64,000 nucleotides of DNA from the NCBI GenBank assembly GCA_021325655.1, contig JAJPGT010000096.1, positions 124,001 through 188,000 on the forward strand, written 5' to 3'. This document shows, piece by piece, positions 42,913-52,354 of this stretch; within the stretch, counting starts at the first letter, position 1, and each line of letters starts with the position of its first letter. Below the pieces are notes generated by a model, which was not told the origin of the DNA, did not search any database, and saw only the letters and a program-made list of their open reading frames with translations. The position numbers were made by a program, and so were the translations under genes. Origin of the DNA: Pseudomonadota bacterium (GTDB taxonomy: Bacteria; Chloroflexota; UBA6077; JAJPGT01).

Positions 42913-43794
42913 TCAGTCGGCGGCAGGCGCCAGGAACGCCTCCACCGCAGCCAGAAAGGCGCCGTAGCGGGTGCGATGGATGTTGTGATCGGCGCCGGGC
43001 ACAGTGGCCACCTGGATACGCGGGTTCGCCCGCGCCCGCGCCACCGCCTCGGAGCTGACGATCCCGCCCCGCTCGGGCTCCGCGAGCAGCAGCAGCGTTG
43101 GGCAGCGCAGCTCGACCAGGCGGTCGCGGAAGTCCCAGGGTTCGTTCTCGTCGAAGACTGCCCGCACCGCGGCCGGGCTCCCCTTCATCGCCGCGTCCGC
43201 TTTGCCCGCCACATCCTGTTCTGTCCAGCCGAGCGCCAGGTTGGCGCGGGCCAGCGCCAGCGCGGCCTCGTAGTCCAGCCCTACCGTGGCGGCGTAGTCC
43301 TCCCGCGTCTGCGCCCGCTGCTCGGGCGTGCGCCGGCGCTGGTCGATGGCCGGGTCCTCCAGCACCAGGCGACTGACACGGTCGGTCGATGTCGCCAGGA
43401 CCAGCGCAATGGCACCGCCCCAGGAATGGCCGATGACCGCCGGCTGGCGCAGCCCGAGCACCTCGCAGAGCGCCGCCACCTCCGCGGCCTGATCCTGAAT
43501 CCGATACCCCGCCGGCGGACGGTCCGAGTCTCCGTGGCCCTTCAGATCCACCGCGATCACGCGGGCGTGCCGGCCGAGCGCGGGCCCCACGCGCACCCAG
43601 CTCAGCGACGAGCTGGTGATTCCGTGAATCAGCACCACCGCCTCGGCGGCGTCCGATCGCCCCCACTCGCGGTAGGCCATTCGAACTCCGGGCAGCTCCA
43701 CGAATGCCAGCGGCGGGGCATCCAGGGCCAGGTTCCGCTCCACGCGCATCGCCTCCCACGGCCCGTTGCTCGCCGGGCCATTCCTGCAGGTCAT
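42913..43794 (-). CDS. Alpha/beta hydrolase
   Basis: About 293 residues. The alpha/beta-hydrolase fold is clear: VVLIHGITSSSLSW (oxyanion strand), the acid-loop region VIAVDLKGHGDSDRPP, the nucleophile elbow GHSWGGAIAL, and the C-terminal catalytic His in VPGADHNIHRTRYG. The acid is probably an Asp/Glu in LLLLAEPERGG. The start is uncertain: ATG 43794 has GGAGGAG ~14 nt upstream, ATG 43749 lies closer to the fold. Substrate unknown. It is divergent from the phosphoesterase gene. Confidence 0.8.
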   Translation of the reverse strand: MTCRNGPASNGPWEAMRVERNLALDAPPLAFVELPGVRMAYREWGRSDAAEAVVLIHGITSSSLSWVRVGPALGRHARVIAVDLKGHGDSDRPPAGYRIQDQAAEVAALCEVLGLRQPAVIGHSWGGAIALVLATSTDRVSRLVLEDPAIDQRRRTPEQRAQTREDYAATVGLDYEAALALARANLALGWTEQDVAGKADAAMKGSPAAVRAVFDENEPWDFRDRLVELRCPTLLLLAEPERGGIVSSEAVARARANPRIQVATVPGADHNIHRTRYGAFLAAVEAFLAPAAD

Positions 43795-43977
43795 GCTACC
43801 GGGGCGCTCCTCCTGCCTCAACCCCGGGCAGGCGGCCGCTCCCGCCAGTGGCCCCGATCGAGATGCCTTGTCCGGACAGGCGCGAGTAGGCCATCATTGC
43901 CGCCACGCGGCCGAGCCCTGTCCAGCCGGGTGAAAGCCGCGCAATGCGCACGCTGAAAAAGCCCGGGATCTCTTCCT

Positions 43978-45551
43978 TTGTCCCCCTCCCCATCCCTGCG
44001 CGGCCGGACGGCCGCGCTCCTGGCCGCCGCTGCCATGCTGTTCCTGTCCTCCTGTACACCATCCCAACCGGCGAGTCTCGTCGGCGCCACCGACGAGACG
44101 GCCCGGGCGCCGGCGGCGCTGGCCCATACGGCTCAATCCGCCGAGCGCGCGCCCGGGTCCCCAACAACCACGCCCGCCCCGCCGGTGGTCGCGACTGCCG
44201 CCCCGCCGTGCCCGCACGACAAGATCAAGCACGTTGTTGTCGTCATTCAGGAGAACCGTTCGTTCGACAACTACTTCGGCCTCTTCCCGGGCGCCGATGG
44301 CATCCCGCTGGACGCCAGCGGCCAGCCAGCAGTGTGCGTGCCCGACCCGCAGACTAAGAGCTGCGTCCGGCCGTTCCACAATCCCAAGGACGTCGAAGAG
44401 GGCGGGCCGCACTCGGCCGTAGACGCCGCGGCGGACATCGATGGCGGCAAGATGGACGGGTTTATCCGTCAGCAGGACGATAGCCGCCGCCGGGCCTGTC
44501 TTGGTGCTGCGGTGAAGCTCGCCTGCGAGCGTCCCGGCGGCGTTGCGGACGTGATGGGCTATCACGATGCCCGCGAGATCCCGAACTACTGGACCTACGC
44601 TCGGCAGTTCGTGCTCCTGGACCATCTGTTCCAGCCGAACGCCTCCTGGAGCCTGCCCTCGCACCTGTTCCTGGTCTCCGCCTGGTCGGCCCGCTGCCGC
44701 ACCAGCGCCTCGGCCACCTGCCGTAACGAGATCCAGGACGTCGAGGCGATCCGGGACGGGAGCACGGGCGGGGACCCGGCGGCGCAGCCCTACGCCTGGA
44801 CCGACCTGACCTACCTGCTCCGCAAAGCGAACGTGAGCTGGGCCTACTACGTCGCCGAAGGCACCCAGCCAGACTGCACCGACGACGGCATGGCCTGCCA
44901 GGCCAAGCCCCAGCGCGCCGACTTCGACACGCTCGTCAGCCCGCTGCCCCGCTTCCAGACGGTGCACGACGACCACCAGGTTGGCAACATTCAGCCGATC
45001 TCGCGCTTCTACCAGGCGGCGCGAGATGGCACGCTCCCGGCGGTCGCCTGGATCGTTCCGGACGAGCCACACAGCGAGCACCCGCCATCATCGATCCACG
45101 CCGGCCAGGCCTACGTCACCGGGCTGATCAACGCCATCATGCAGGGGCCGAACTGGAACAGCACCGCGATCCTTGTCACCTGGGACGACTGGGGCGGGTT
45201 TTACGACCACGTCGTGCCACCCACAGTCAACCAGAACGGCTACGGGCTGCGGGTGCCGGGGCTGATGATCAGCCCCGACGCTCGGCGCGGCTCCATCGAC
45301 CATCAGATCTTGAGCTTCGACGCCTTCCTGAAGCTCATCGAGGACCTCTCCTCGGCAGCCAGCGGCTGGACCCCGCCACTGACGGGCGGCCGGACCCCCG
45401 TCCCACGGGGCGCGAGAACGCGCCCCAGCTCGGCAATCTGTTGCAAGACTTCGACTTCAGCCAGTCGCCCCGCCCGCCGCTGGTCCTGGACCCCAACCCC
45501 CCGCCCGGGCCGCCGGCCTCCGACCCGGTGTGGCGGCAGCGACCCGGCTGA
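43978..45551 (+). CDS. Phosphoesterase/phospholipase C-family lipoprotein, frameshifted
   Basis: A secreted hydrolase of the acid phosphatase/phospholipase C family (PF04185-like). A lipoprotein-like leader (AMLFLSSC) is followed by a Pro/Thr/Ala tether, then the diagnostic VVVIQENRSFDNYFGLFPGADG, DEPHSEHPPSS and VTWDDWGGFYDHVVPP. After IEDL (~45347) the frame is lost. Continuing in the +1-shifted frame restores the expected tail, LGSQRLDPATDGRPDPRPTG through DFDFSQSPRP to a stop at 45551. One base (T in CTCT-TCCTC) appears missing. Start codon unclear (TTG 43978). Either a recent mutation or a sequencing error. Confidence 0.7.
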
Positions 45552-45564
45552 GCGAGCCGGCCGG

Positions 45565-46329
45565 TCACGTCGCCATCGGCTCGGGCTCCGCGGCCTCCAG
45601 CGCCCAGAATACACGGCAGAGCAACGCGGAGGGCAGCGCCTCCTCCAGCCGCTCCAGCGCGCGTGCCGCCCACGGCGGCAGCCGCCGGTACAGGTACGGG
45701 GAGAGGAGAAAGCAGGGGCGCTCGGCGCGCACGCGCCAGCCGGCCGCCTGCGCCAGGGCCCGGAAGCGGGCCCGGCTGATCGGAAAGACCCGCTCGCCCC
45801 AGTGTCGGCGGTCGAGCGGGAGGAGCGCCCGCGGGGACCAGGTGCAAGTATCGCACACCAGCGTCCCCCCGACCCGGGTGATCCGTCGCAGTTCGCGCAG
45901 CAGCGGCACCGGGTCGTCGAAGTGGAACAGCAGCCGGATACAGGTGACGGCATCGCAGGCGCCAGCCGCCACGGGGAGCGCGAAGGCATCCGCCTGCACC
46001 AGCCGGTCGGCGCCCCGTCCCGCCGCCGCCTGGAGCATCGGGAGCGAGGCGTCGAAGGCGAGTAGCCAGCGCGCGCGCTGGCGGAGCGCCGGCAGCGCGC
46101 GGCCCGTTCCGCACCCCACATCCGCCACCACTCCGGCGGCAGGCAAGAGCGCTGCGACGAGCCGGAGTTCGCGGGCGTTGACGTAGGCGCCGCTGGCCCC
46201 CCCAAAGCGCTGCTCGTCGTAGCTGGCTGCCACCTCCGGCTGGCGATAGAATCCGCGCTTCGCCGCCAGAAGCGCACCAGCGCCGACCGCGGCTTGCCCT
46301 GGCCGAACATCAGCGCGGCGCGTCATCAT
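45565..46329 (-). CDS. Class I SAM-dependent methyltransferase
   Basis: A 254-residue methyltransferase (Methyltransf_11-like). SAM motif I is VVADVGCGTGRALPALRQ, motif II region WLLAFDASLPMLQAA, and DAVTCIRLLFHFDDPVPLL corresponds to motif IV/post-I. The C-terminus (ARFRALAQAAGWRVRAERPC) resembles small-molecule or lipid methyltransferases. ATG overlaps the stop of the flippase-like gene (46326-46329). It is the last gene of a glycosyltransferase operon, so a glycan or lipid carrier is a plausible acceptor. Confidence 0.85.
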   Translation of the reverse strand: MMTRRADVRPGQAAVGAGALLAAKRGFYRQPEVAASYDEQRFGGASGAYVNARELRLVAALLPAAGVVADVGCGTGRALPALRQRARWLLAFDASLPMLQAAAGRGADRLVQADAFALPVAAGACDAVTCIRLLFHFDDPVPLLRELRRITRVGGTLVCDTCTWSPRALLPLDRRHWGERVFPISRARFRALAQAAGWRVRAERPCFLLSPYLYRRLPPWAARALERLEEALPSALLCRVFWALEAAEPEPMAT

Positions 46330-47279
46330 GGCTGCACCAGCGCCGGGCGCGTCGACGCGCGGAAGGCGAACCAGAGCCCAAGCGGGACCCAGACCCAGAG
46401 CGTCAGGCAGCGCGCCAGCACCGCCGCGACGAGCGCGCTGGCGGGATCGCCGCCCAGCGCCGCGGCGGTGGCGACCAGCGAGCCTTCGACCGCACCGACG
46501 CCCGCGGGCAGCAGCAGGAGCCCGCCAGCCAGGCCCGCCAGGCCAAAGGCGAGCGCCGCCCCGGCGAGCGGGAGCGGCACCCCCACCGCGGACGCGGCTG
46601 CCCAGAAGAGCAGGGCGTCACAGCACCGCGCCGCCAGCGCGCAGAGCAGCGCCAGCAGGAGCGCTCCCGGGTTCACGAGTGACTGGATACCGTGCGTCAT
46701 CTGCCGCAGCCAGGCGCCGCGGGCCGCCACCCCTCCGCGGCGCCGGTGGAGCACCAGACCAATGAGCGCCAGCGCTGGCAGTGCGGCGATTGCCCCCAGC
46801 ACTCCCAGACCCAGCCGGCCGAGCCCGAGATGCCCGAGCCCGGCCCCGGCCACCGCCAGCCCGGCGAAGCTGGTCGCCTCGGTCGCCCGCTCCAGCGGGA
46901 AGACGAAGGCGCTCCGCGCCTCCGGCACGCCGGTCTCGTCGCGCAACAGCGCGAACTTGCAAAACTCCCCGACTCGCCCCGGCGTCAGGCCCATCGCAAA
47001 CCCCGCCATGTAGATCCGCAGGCTGGGACGCAGCCAGAGCCGCGGCGCCACCCGGCGCGCCAGCAGGTGCCAGCGCAGGAATCGCAGCGTGTAGCTGCCG
47101 ACGCCGAGCGCTGCCATGGCCGGTAGCCAGCTCACACCTCCGCTCGACCAGCCGGCCGTCTGGACGAGCTGCCAGCTCACGGCCAGGCCAATCGCCAGGA
47201 ATACGGCCGCGAGCAGGCCGGCGGCCAGGATCACCCAGCGCGGCGCCCAGGCGAGTGCCGTACGACTGCTGATGCTCAC
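46326..47279 (-). CDS. Flippase-like integral membrane protein (LPG_synthase_TM / AglD-type)
   Basis: A 317-residue membrane protein with about eight hydrophobic segments. The diagnostic cytoplasmic motif MGLTPGRVGEFCKFALLRDE of the lysylphosphatidylglycerol-synthase TM/AglD family is at ~residues 96-115. Such proteins are proposed to move lipid-linked intermediates or to assist glycan synthesis. It overlaps both neighbours by four bases (ATGA), so it belongs to the same operon as the sulfatase and the methyltransferase. Confidence 0.8.
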   Translation of the reverse strand: MSISSRTALAWAPRWVILAAGLLAAVFLAIGLAVSWQLVQTAGWSSGGVSWLPAMAALGVGSYTLRFLRWHLLARRVAPRLWLRPSLRIYMAGFAMGLTPGRVGEFCKFALLRDETGVPEARSAFVFPLERATEATSFAGLAVAGAGLGHLGLGRLGLGVLGAIAALPALALIGLVLHRRRGGVAARGAWLRQMTHGIQSLVNPGALLLALLCALAARCCDALLFWAAASAVGVPLPLAGAALAFGLAGLAGGLLLLPAGVGAVEGSLVATAAALGGDPASALVAAVLARCLTLWVWVPLGLWFAFRASTRPALVQP

Positions 47280-49075
47280 GAGATTCCCACCGCCTTCATC
47301 CAGGTCTGCGTCTGCTCGGCCAGCCGCTGAGCGAGATCCGGCTGGGCGCCCGCCAGATCGTGCGTCTCGTTCGGGTCGGCCTGCAGGTCGAAGAGCTGCC
47401 GATGGCCACTGGCGTTGTTCAGGATGAACTTCCAGCCCGGCACCGTCACCGAGGTGAAGGTGTAGTCTGCCAGCGCGGAGAAGGCGGCCCGGTCGTGCCC
47501 GTCGTCGCTGCCGTCGAGCAAACCGCGCAGACTGCGCCCCTGTGATTGGGCCGGCACCGGCACGCCGGCCAGCTCGAGCAGGGTGGGGAAGAGGTCGATC
47601 GCCTGCGTCGGGACGGAGACGACCGTGCCGGGACGGATCAGCGGTGGATAGCGCAGCAGCAGTGGCACGCGCTGCTCGGTGTTGTAGAGGCTGTGGGGAT
47701 GGAAGAAGGGCGGGCCAACGATCTCCTGTGTGTGCTCCCCGAACGCCTCGCCATGGTCGGCAGTGACGGCAATGACCGTGGTGTCGGCCAGACCCAGCGT
47801 ATCGAGCGCGGCGAGCAACCGCCCGAGGTGGAGATCGAGAAAGGTGAGCTCCCCTTCGTACAGGCTGACCAGCCGCCGCAGGTCAGCGCCGCGCGGGACC
47901 AGCGCGCCCGAGTCGATCGCGTCAACGGTCGCCATGCTCGAGTCGATCGGCCCGCTGTAGCCGCTGTCGTACTGGTCTGCCAGCTCCGCCGGCGGCTGAT
48001 AGGGATAGTGCGGATCGAAGTAGTGCAGCCAGAGGAAGAACGGCTGGCCATGCACTGCCTGGAGTTGCGCGATCGCCGCGTCGGTCGTCAGATCAGCCCG
48101 CCCCTTGGCGATCTCCTCGATCCGCTGCTGCACCCCGGTCGCCTGGTTGAGCATCTTGGGTAGGAGCAGATACTCGCGCGCGACCCGGTAGTCGGCCGCC
48201 ACCTCCTTGCCGATAGGATTGTCCAGCGCCGCGGGCCCACCCGGCGCAACGTTCTGGTAGACCTGGAACCCGCGCTGGAACTGGCAGTACTGGGGATCGA
48301 AGCTCAGCCAGCTATACAGCGCCGCCGTGGCGTATCCGGCCCCGTTCAGCAGCGTGGCGAGCGTATCCAGGTTGGCGGGAAGCGTGTCCACCATGTGGAC
48401 GCGCACGCCGCTGCTGGATGGGTACATGCCGGTGAACATGCTGGCATGCGAGGGATTTGTCTGCGGCTGCTGCACGATCTGCAGGTCGAAGCGAGCGCCC
48501 TGCGCCGCCAGCCGGTCCAGGTTCGGCGTCTGGATCGACGGATGGCCGTAGACGCGCAGGTAATCGGACCGCACCGTGTCGAGCGTGACCAGGAGAATGT
48601 TCGGCGGGCCATCCGCCCGGCTGGCCAGCCGGGCCGGGGCGGCCTGCGCCCAGGCGGCCTGCCGGCGCCCGTCGGTGGCCCAGGCCAGCGTCAGGACCCC
48701 GAGCCCGCCAGCCGAGGCGAGCGCCAGCCCGAGCCGCAGCGCCGCGCGACGCGTCAACGTCGGTCCGGCCGCCGGAGACGCCTCCCTCACGACCAGGCCG
48801 ACCCGAGCACGCGCCTGAACACGACCAGCGCTCCACACACTCCAGACCAGGCCGAGAAGGAGCCCGACGGCCAGCCCGAGCCCACCCTCGATGACGGCGC
48901 CATAGAGGAGTAGCTCCGGGCGGAAGCCGGCGCCGCGCACCGACCAGGCCACCCACACCACCTCGCCGGTCGCCGCCAGGATCCCCAGCAGCGCGCCCAG
49001 GGCCGCGCCGGCCAGCGCGGCCCGCGCGAACGATACGCTGTGTGGCCGCCTAGGCCGCCAGCCGAGCGACATCAT
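47276..49075 (-). CDS. Membrane-anchored sulfatase-family hydrolase (alkaline phosphatase superfamily)
   Basis: A 599-residue protein. The first ~155 residues hold three hydrophobic segments. The catalytic domain follows: ILLVTLDTVRSDYL (metal Asp pair), then QQPQTNPSHASMFTGMYPSS. The nucleophile position is Thr (TxPSH), not the Cys of formylglycine sulfatases, so it is more likely a phosphoethanolamine/phosphoglycerol-type or desulfating enzyme that needs no formylglycine activation. VTADHGEAFGEHTQE completes the metal site. It overlaps the glycosyltransferase gene by 26 bases. Role in modifying an exported glycan is inferred. Confidence 0.85.
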   Translation of the reverse strand: MMSLGWRPRRPHSVSFARAALAGAALGALLGILAATGEVVWVAWSVRGAGFRPELLLYGAVIEGGLGLAVGLLLGLVWSVWSAGRVQARARVGLVVREASPAAGPTLTRRAALRLGLALASAGGLGVLTLAWATDGRRQAAWAQAAPARLASRADGPPNILLVTLDTVRSDYLRVYGHPSIQTPNLDRLAAQGARFDLQIVQQPQTNPSHASMFTGMYPSSSGVRVHMVDTLPANLDTLATLLNGAGYATAALYSWLSFDPQYCQFQRGFQVYQNVAPGGPAALDNPIGKEVAADYRVAREYLLLPKMLNQATGVQQRIEEIAKGRADLTTDAAIAQLQAVHGQPFFLWLHYFDPHYPYQPPAELADQYDSGYSGPIDSSMATVDAIDSGALVPRGADLRRLVSLYEGELTFLDLHLGRLLAALDTLGLADTTVIAVTADHGEAFGEHTQEIVGPPFFHPHSLYNTEQRVPLLLRYPPLIRPGTVVSVPTQAIDLFPTLLELAGVPVPAQSQGRSLRGLLDGSDDGHDRAAFSALADYTFTSVTVPGWKFILNNASGHRQLFDLQADPNETHDLAGAQPDLAQRLAEQTQTWMKAVGIS

Positions 49076-50240
49076 TGACCTCCAGCATCGAGGTGTAGAG
49101 CTGCTCGTAGCGCTGCACCAGGGCCTGGGATGCGAAGTGCGTCTGCACCACCCAACCCTGTGCCTCCGACATCGCCCGCCGCTGCTCCTCGGAACGCAAC
49201 AGCAGCTCCAGCCGCTCGGCGAGCAGATCGGGCCGCTCGGGCGGACAGTTCAGCGCCACCGGCCCCAGCGACGTCACCTCGCGCAGCAGCGGGAGGTCGG
49301 TGGTGACCAGGGACCGGCGGGCGTGCAGCGCTTCCAACAGCAGCGACGGAAACGCGGCCTGGCCCGCCGTCGATCGGTAAGGCAGCGCCAGGACATCGAT
49401 GGCGGACAGGAAGGTGCCCACATGGACCTTGCGCAGCCAGGTCACCCGGGCTTCGAGCCCGGCCAGCCGCTGCTGGATCGGCCTCGGGTCTCCTTGCCCG
49501 CTCCAGGCGAGCGCGAGCGTTGCCGACGGTAGTCGCTCGGATAGCGCGCGAAACGCTGCAGCCAGCACGTCGACCCCTTTCCCGTCGTTGAAATGGCCCA
49601 CGTAGCCGACGACGGGCACGCCATCCTGAAGCCCGAGGCAGCGGCGCGCCACGCGCGGGGCGCAGCCGGCGAGCTTGCTCTCTTCGACCATATTGGGCAG
49701 AACGACGACCCGATCGACCGGCGCGCCCAGCGCAATCAGCTCGTCGCGCTGGTAGTGGCTGCTCACCACGTAGGCCCGGCAGCGGTACGGGCGCAGCCGA
49801 CCAAACAGGCGATTGTTGACCGCCCAGAGGATGAGCAGGCTGCGCCAGGCGCGCGAGCGCCGCCGGGCCTTGAAGAGCTCTCGCGTATCCACCAGGTGGC
49901 CCTCGAAGCCGACGAGCACCGGAGCCGCGACACGCGCCTGCACGACGTTCCCCAGCCAGCCGAATGCCGGGGTAGGGAGCGCCAGGTGAACCAGGTCGCA
50001 CCCGCGGGATGCTTGTACCACCCGCGGGATGGCGCCGAGCATCTGCCGGGCCGCGGGCAGCAGCCGTGTCGGCCCGGTGTCCAGCTCGGCCAAGGCTCCG
50101 TTAAGGAGCGCGCCGGTGTCAAATGGAGCGACCAGTGTCACCTCAGTGCCGCGCCGAACGAGCGCCCGCCCCAGGCCGGTGAGACTATCGATCTGGCCGC
50201 TGAGAACCCTTGGGTGGAGAGAAGCCAGGCAGACTCGCAA
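49050..50240 (-). CDS. Glycosyltransferase family 4-like protein
   Basis: A 396-residue GT-B glycosyltransferase. The N-terminal domain starts VCLASLHPRVLSGQIDSLTG with the donor-domain linker VVSSHYQRDELIALGAP. The C-terminal nucleotide-sugar domain has VVGYVGHFNDGKGVDVLAAA and VLALPYRSTAGQAAFPSLLL, where the family EX7E motif lies. TTG 50240 with AGGAGG upstream is the start. It heads the four-gene operon GT-sulfatase-flippase-methyltransferase, pointing to synthesis and decoration of a surface glycan or glycolipid. Confidence 0.85.
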   Translation of the reverse strand: MRVCLASLHPRVLSGQIDSLTGLGRALVRRGTEVTLVAPFDTGALLNGALAELDTGPTRLLPAARQMLGAIPRVVQASRGCDLVHLALPTPAFGWLGNVVQARVAAPVLVGFEGHLVDTRELFKARRRSRAWRSLLILWAVNNRLFGRLRPYRCRAYVVSSHYQRDELIALGAPVDRVVVLPNMVEESKLAGCAPRVARRCLGLQDGVPVVGYVGHFNDGKGVDVLAAAFRALSERLPSATLALAWSGQGDPRPIQQRLAGLEARVTWLRKVHVGTFLSAIDVLALPYRSTAGQAAFPSLLLEALHARRSLVTTDLPLLREVTSLGPVALNCPPERPDLLAERLELLLRSEEQRRAMSEAQGWVVQTHFASQALVQRYEQLYTSMLEVNDVARLAA

Positions 50241-50559
50241 CCCCTATGCCCTCCTGTGGTGTTGCCCGGCCCGAGGCGGCCCGGGGCAGGCGGGAGCCGG
50301 GGTCCTGCAACACTCCGGCGTCAATCAGTGGCTCCTACAGGCAACTTATAGGCCTCGACCATCCACCACACCTTTTTGAAGATAAATTCTCCATAAAGGC
50401 CCGCTCCCAGCCGAAGCGGCAGGCGCACACTGGCGCGATGGGCAGATCGATACTGATCGCAGTGTCCCCGGTGAGCAGGCGGCGCCAGGACACCGCGGGC
50501 GAGCGGACAGGCAGAGAAATTCCGCCGCGCTGGCGGCGGCGCTGGTAGCATGCGCTCCG
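50241..50559. other. Intergenic region with an AT-rich patch
   Basis: 319 bases between divergent genes. Bases ~50335-50405 are markedly AT-rich for this genome and include ATAAATTCTCCATAAAG and a T5 run; probable promoter region for one or both genes, but no clear -35/-10 pair. No gene. Confidence 0.5.
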
Positions 50560-51681
50560 ATGCTGCGCCTGTGGCTCGTCCTGTTGCTCGTGGCCGCAGC
50601 GGCGCTCGCCTGCGGCCCCCGCGCTCCCGAGATCGCCCGGCCGACACCCGGCGGGGGGGAAGCGACACCCATGGCGACGGTTCCCGCGCTCGCCGCGACC
50701 GCGACGCCCGCGCCGACAGGGGCACCCCACGCGACGGGTCGCGTGGGGCCCCCGACAGCCCCCGCCGTAGGGCGGCCAGAGGCGGGCCCCACGCGCGAGA
50801 GCCGCGCGGCGGAAACGGAGCGCTCCGCGCCGGCCACGGTGCCAGTGCCGCCCACCGTGCCGGCGGCACCCACGCCCCCGGCTGCCCAGCCGTCCTCGAC
50901 GATCGCCGAGGTCCCGGCGCGGTCCCCAACAGCCAGCGCCGTGGTGGAACAGCCCACCAGTCCTGCCGGCAACGGGCCAGGCGACGCCGCGGCGCCCTGC
51001 GAGTCAGGGCCGCTCGTCCCGCTCCCCGCGCCTGGCGATCCAAACGCAGCCGCGTTCTGGCGCGCGTTCCGTGCCCCGCTGCCCCCGGCCCCGCGCTGGA
51101 ACCCGCCCGGCCCCAAGCGCGTTGGGCTCCAGGCCGGCCACTGGCGCACCGAGGAGGCCCCGCCCGAGCTGGGGCGCCTGCAGCAGGGCACCAGCGGTGG
51201 CGGCAAGGCCGAGTGGCAGGTCACGCTGGACCTGGCACAGCGGGCCAGGGCGCTGCTGGAGCAGGCCGGCGTCCAGGTCGACCTCCTGCCCGCCACCGTG
51301 CCGCCGCGCTATCAGGCGCACGCGTTCCTCGCCATTCACGTCGACGGTGACCCAACCGGGCAAACGCGCGGCTTCAAGATCGCCCGCCCCGGCTTCAGCT
51401 CCATCCCTGCGGTAGACGACCAGTTCGTCGCCGCGCTTGAGGCAGCCTACAGCGCCGCCACCGGACTGCCGCGTGACGACGCGCACATCAGTCGACGGAT
51501 GCTCTACTACTACGCCTTCAACTCCCGCCGCTACTGCCACGCCGTGGCGCCCGGGGTGCCGCAGGCGATCATCGAGACCGGCTTCCTGACCAATGCGGCC
51601 GACCGCGACGTTCTACTCGGCAACCCAGACGCGGTGGCACGCGGCATCGCCGACGGTGTGCTCACCTTCCTCGGCCAGTAG
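50560..51681 (+). CDS. N-acetylmuramoyl-L-alanine amidase lipoprotein
   Basis: A 373-residue exported Amidase_3-family enzyme that cleaves the peptide stem from peptidoglycan. Lipobox ALACG at the N-terminus, then a ~140-residue Pro/Thr/Ala tether, then the zinc domain: His in VGLQAGHWRTEE, Glu in GGKAEWQVTLDLA, His in FLAIHVDGDP and the catalytic Glu in AIIETGFLTNAADR. All four expected zinc/catalytic residues are present. ATG 50560 is close to the signal peptide. It probably acts at the cell wall during growth or division. Confidence 0.85.
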   Translation: MLRLWLVLLLVAAAALACGPRAPEIARPTPGGGEATPMATVPALAATATPAPTGAPHATGRVGPPTAPAVGRPEAGPTRESRAAETERSAPATVPVPPTVPAAPTPPAAQPSSTIAEVPARSPTASAVVEQPTSPAGNGPGDAAAPCESGPLVPLPAPGDPNAAAFWRAFRAPLPPAPRWNPPGPKRVGLQAGHWRTEEAPPELGRLQQGTSGGGKAEWQVTLDLAQRARALLEQAGVQVDLLPATVPPRYQAHAFLAIHVDGDPTGQTRGFKIARPGFSSIPAVDDQFVAALEAAYSAATGLPRDDAHISRRMLYYYAFNSRRYCHAVAPGVPQAIIETGFLTNAADRDVLLGNPDAVARGIADGVLTFLGQ

Positions 51682-52071
51682 CCCCCGCGCGCCCTCAGCC
51701 GGGATGCCAGATAAGTCAGTCGGTACGACCTGGAGATGCTTGCGGCCACCGATGATCGCGCTGACCAGCGAAGAACGCGCGAGGCGAACCTGATCGGGTC
51801 GGACGGGTGCGCTACGCGAGCACGTGGAAGTCGTACCCCTTGTGGCCCCGATTTCTCTGGGGGCCAGAAGGGGAGAGTGGCTCAGTCCGCCTTCGCCACC
51901 ACCCTAGCGGGGACGATACTCGTACCGCGTCCTACCGTCCGCGCCCACTGGCGCTAGGCCAGGTCGCGCGGCTGGTGGACGCAGTCAGGGGGTGCAGCAG
52001 AGGAGGAGACGGAGCAGCCGGGAGACGAAAACCCGCCCTCATTCCGAGGGCGGGCTGGGGGAAGGGACAGG
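51682..52071. other. Intergenic region before tRNA-Leu
   Basis: 390 bases. It contains the tRNA terminator (52032-52054) and a weak hairpin near 51853-51874. No gene or repeat recognised. Confidence 0.5.
52032..52054 (-). terminator. Intrinsic terminator of tRNA-Leu
   Basis: A 9-bp perfect stem (52032-52040 with 52046-52054) is followed on the minus strand by TTTTCGTC, about 17 nt past the tRNA 3' end. Confidence 0.8.
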
Positions 52072-52155
52072 TGCCGAAGCAGGGACTCGAACCCTGACGG
52101 GAGTACTCCCACTACGCCCTGAACGTAGCGCGTCTACCAATTCCGCCACTTCGGC
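52072..52155 (-). tRNA. tRNA-Leu(CAG)
   Basis: An 84-nt class II tRNA on the minus strand. Acceptor GCCGAAG pairs with CTTCGGC, the D-arm has GGAATTGGTAGAC, the anticodon stem CTACG/CGTAG encloses loop TTCAGGG (anticodon CAG), a long variable arm (GGGAGTACTCCC) follows, and the T-arm is CAGGG-TTCGAGT-CCCTG. The discriminator is A; the encoded 3' end is ACCT, so CCA is completed enzymatically. It has its own promoter and terminator. Confidence 0.95.
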
Positions 52156-52166
52156 ACGGCGCAGCT

Positions 52167-52196
52167 ATTCTATCCAACCCGCGCGCAGGAGCGCAA
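52167..52196 (-). promoter_or_regulatory. Promoter of tRNA-Leu
   Basis: TTGCGC (52191-52196) and TAGAAT (52167-52172) are 18 bp apart on the minus strand, 11 nt before the tRNA 5' end. Confidence 0.55.
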
Positions 52197-52269
52197 ATCG
52201 CCCCCGCTCCGGTATGGGGTGGTTCTCTCTCGGCCGGCCGTCTACAATCGGCCACGGTCCAACAACCTG

Positions 52270-52298
52270 TTGACCGGGGGGCGGCGAACGCGTATAGT
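52270..52298 (+). promoter_or_regulatory. Sigma-70-type promoter of the sigma factor gene
   Basis: TTGACC (52270-52275) and TATAGT (52293-52298) with a 17-bp spacer, 56 nt before ATG 52355. It is one of the closest matches to consensus in the window. Confidence 0.65.
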
Positions 52299-52354
52299 GG
52301 CGCCACTCCAGCGGCATTGCGGCCTGGTGTCCCAGCTTTTGGCGGGAGCGGTGT

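Noticed and set aside
45552-46065. Extension of the phosphoesterase frame to 46065
   Set aside because: This stretch is antisense to the methyltransferase, has no family similarity and arises only because the frame is shifted.
50321-51296. Minus-strand frames over the amidase gene
   Set aside because: Shadow of the Pro/Thr/Ala tether; no start, no family, and antisense to a gene with intact zinc residues.
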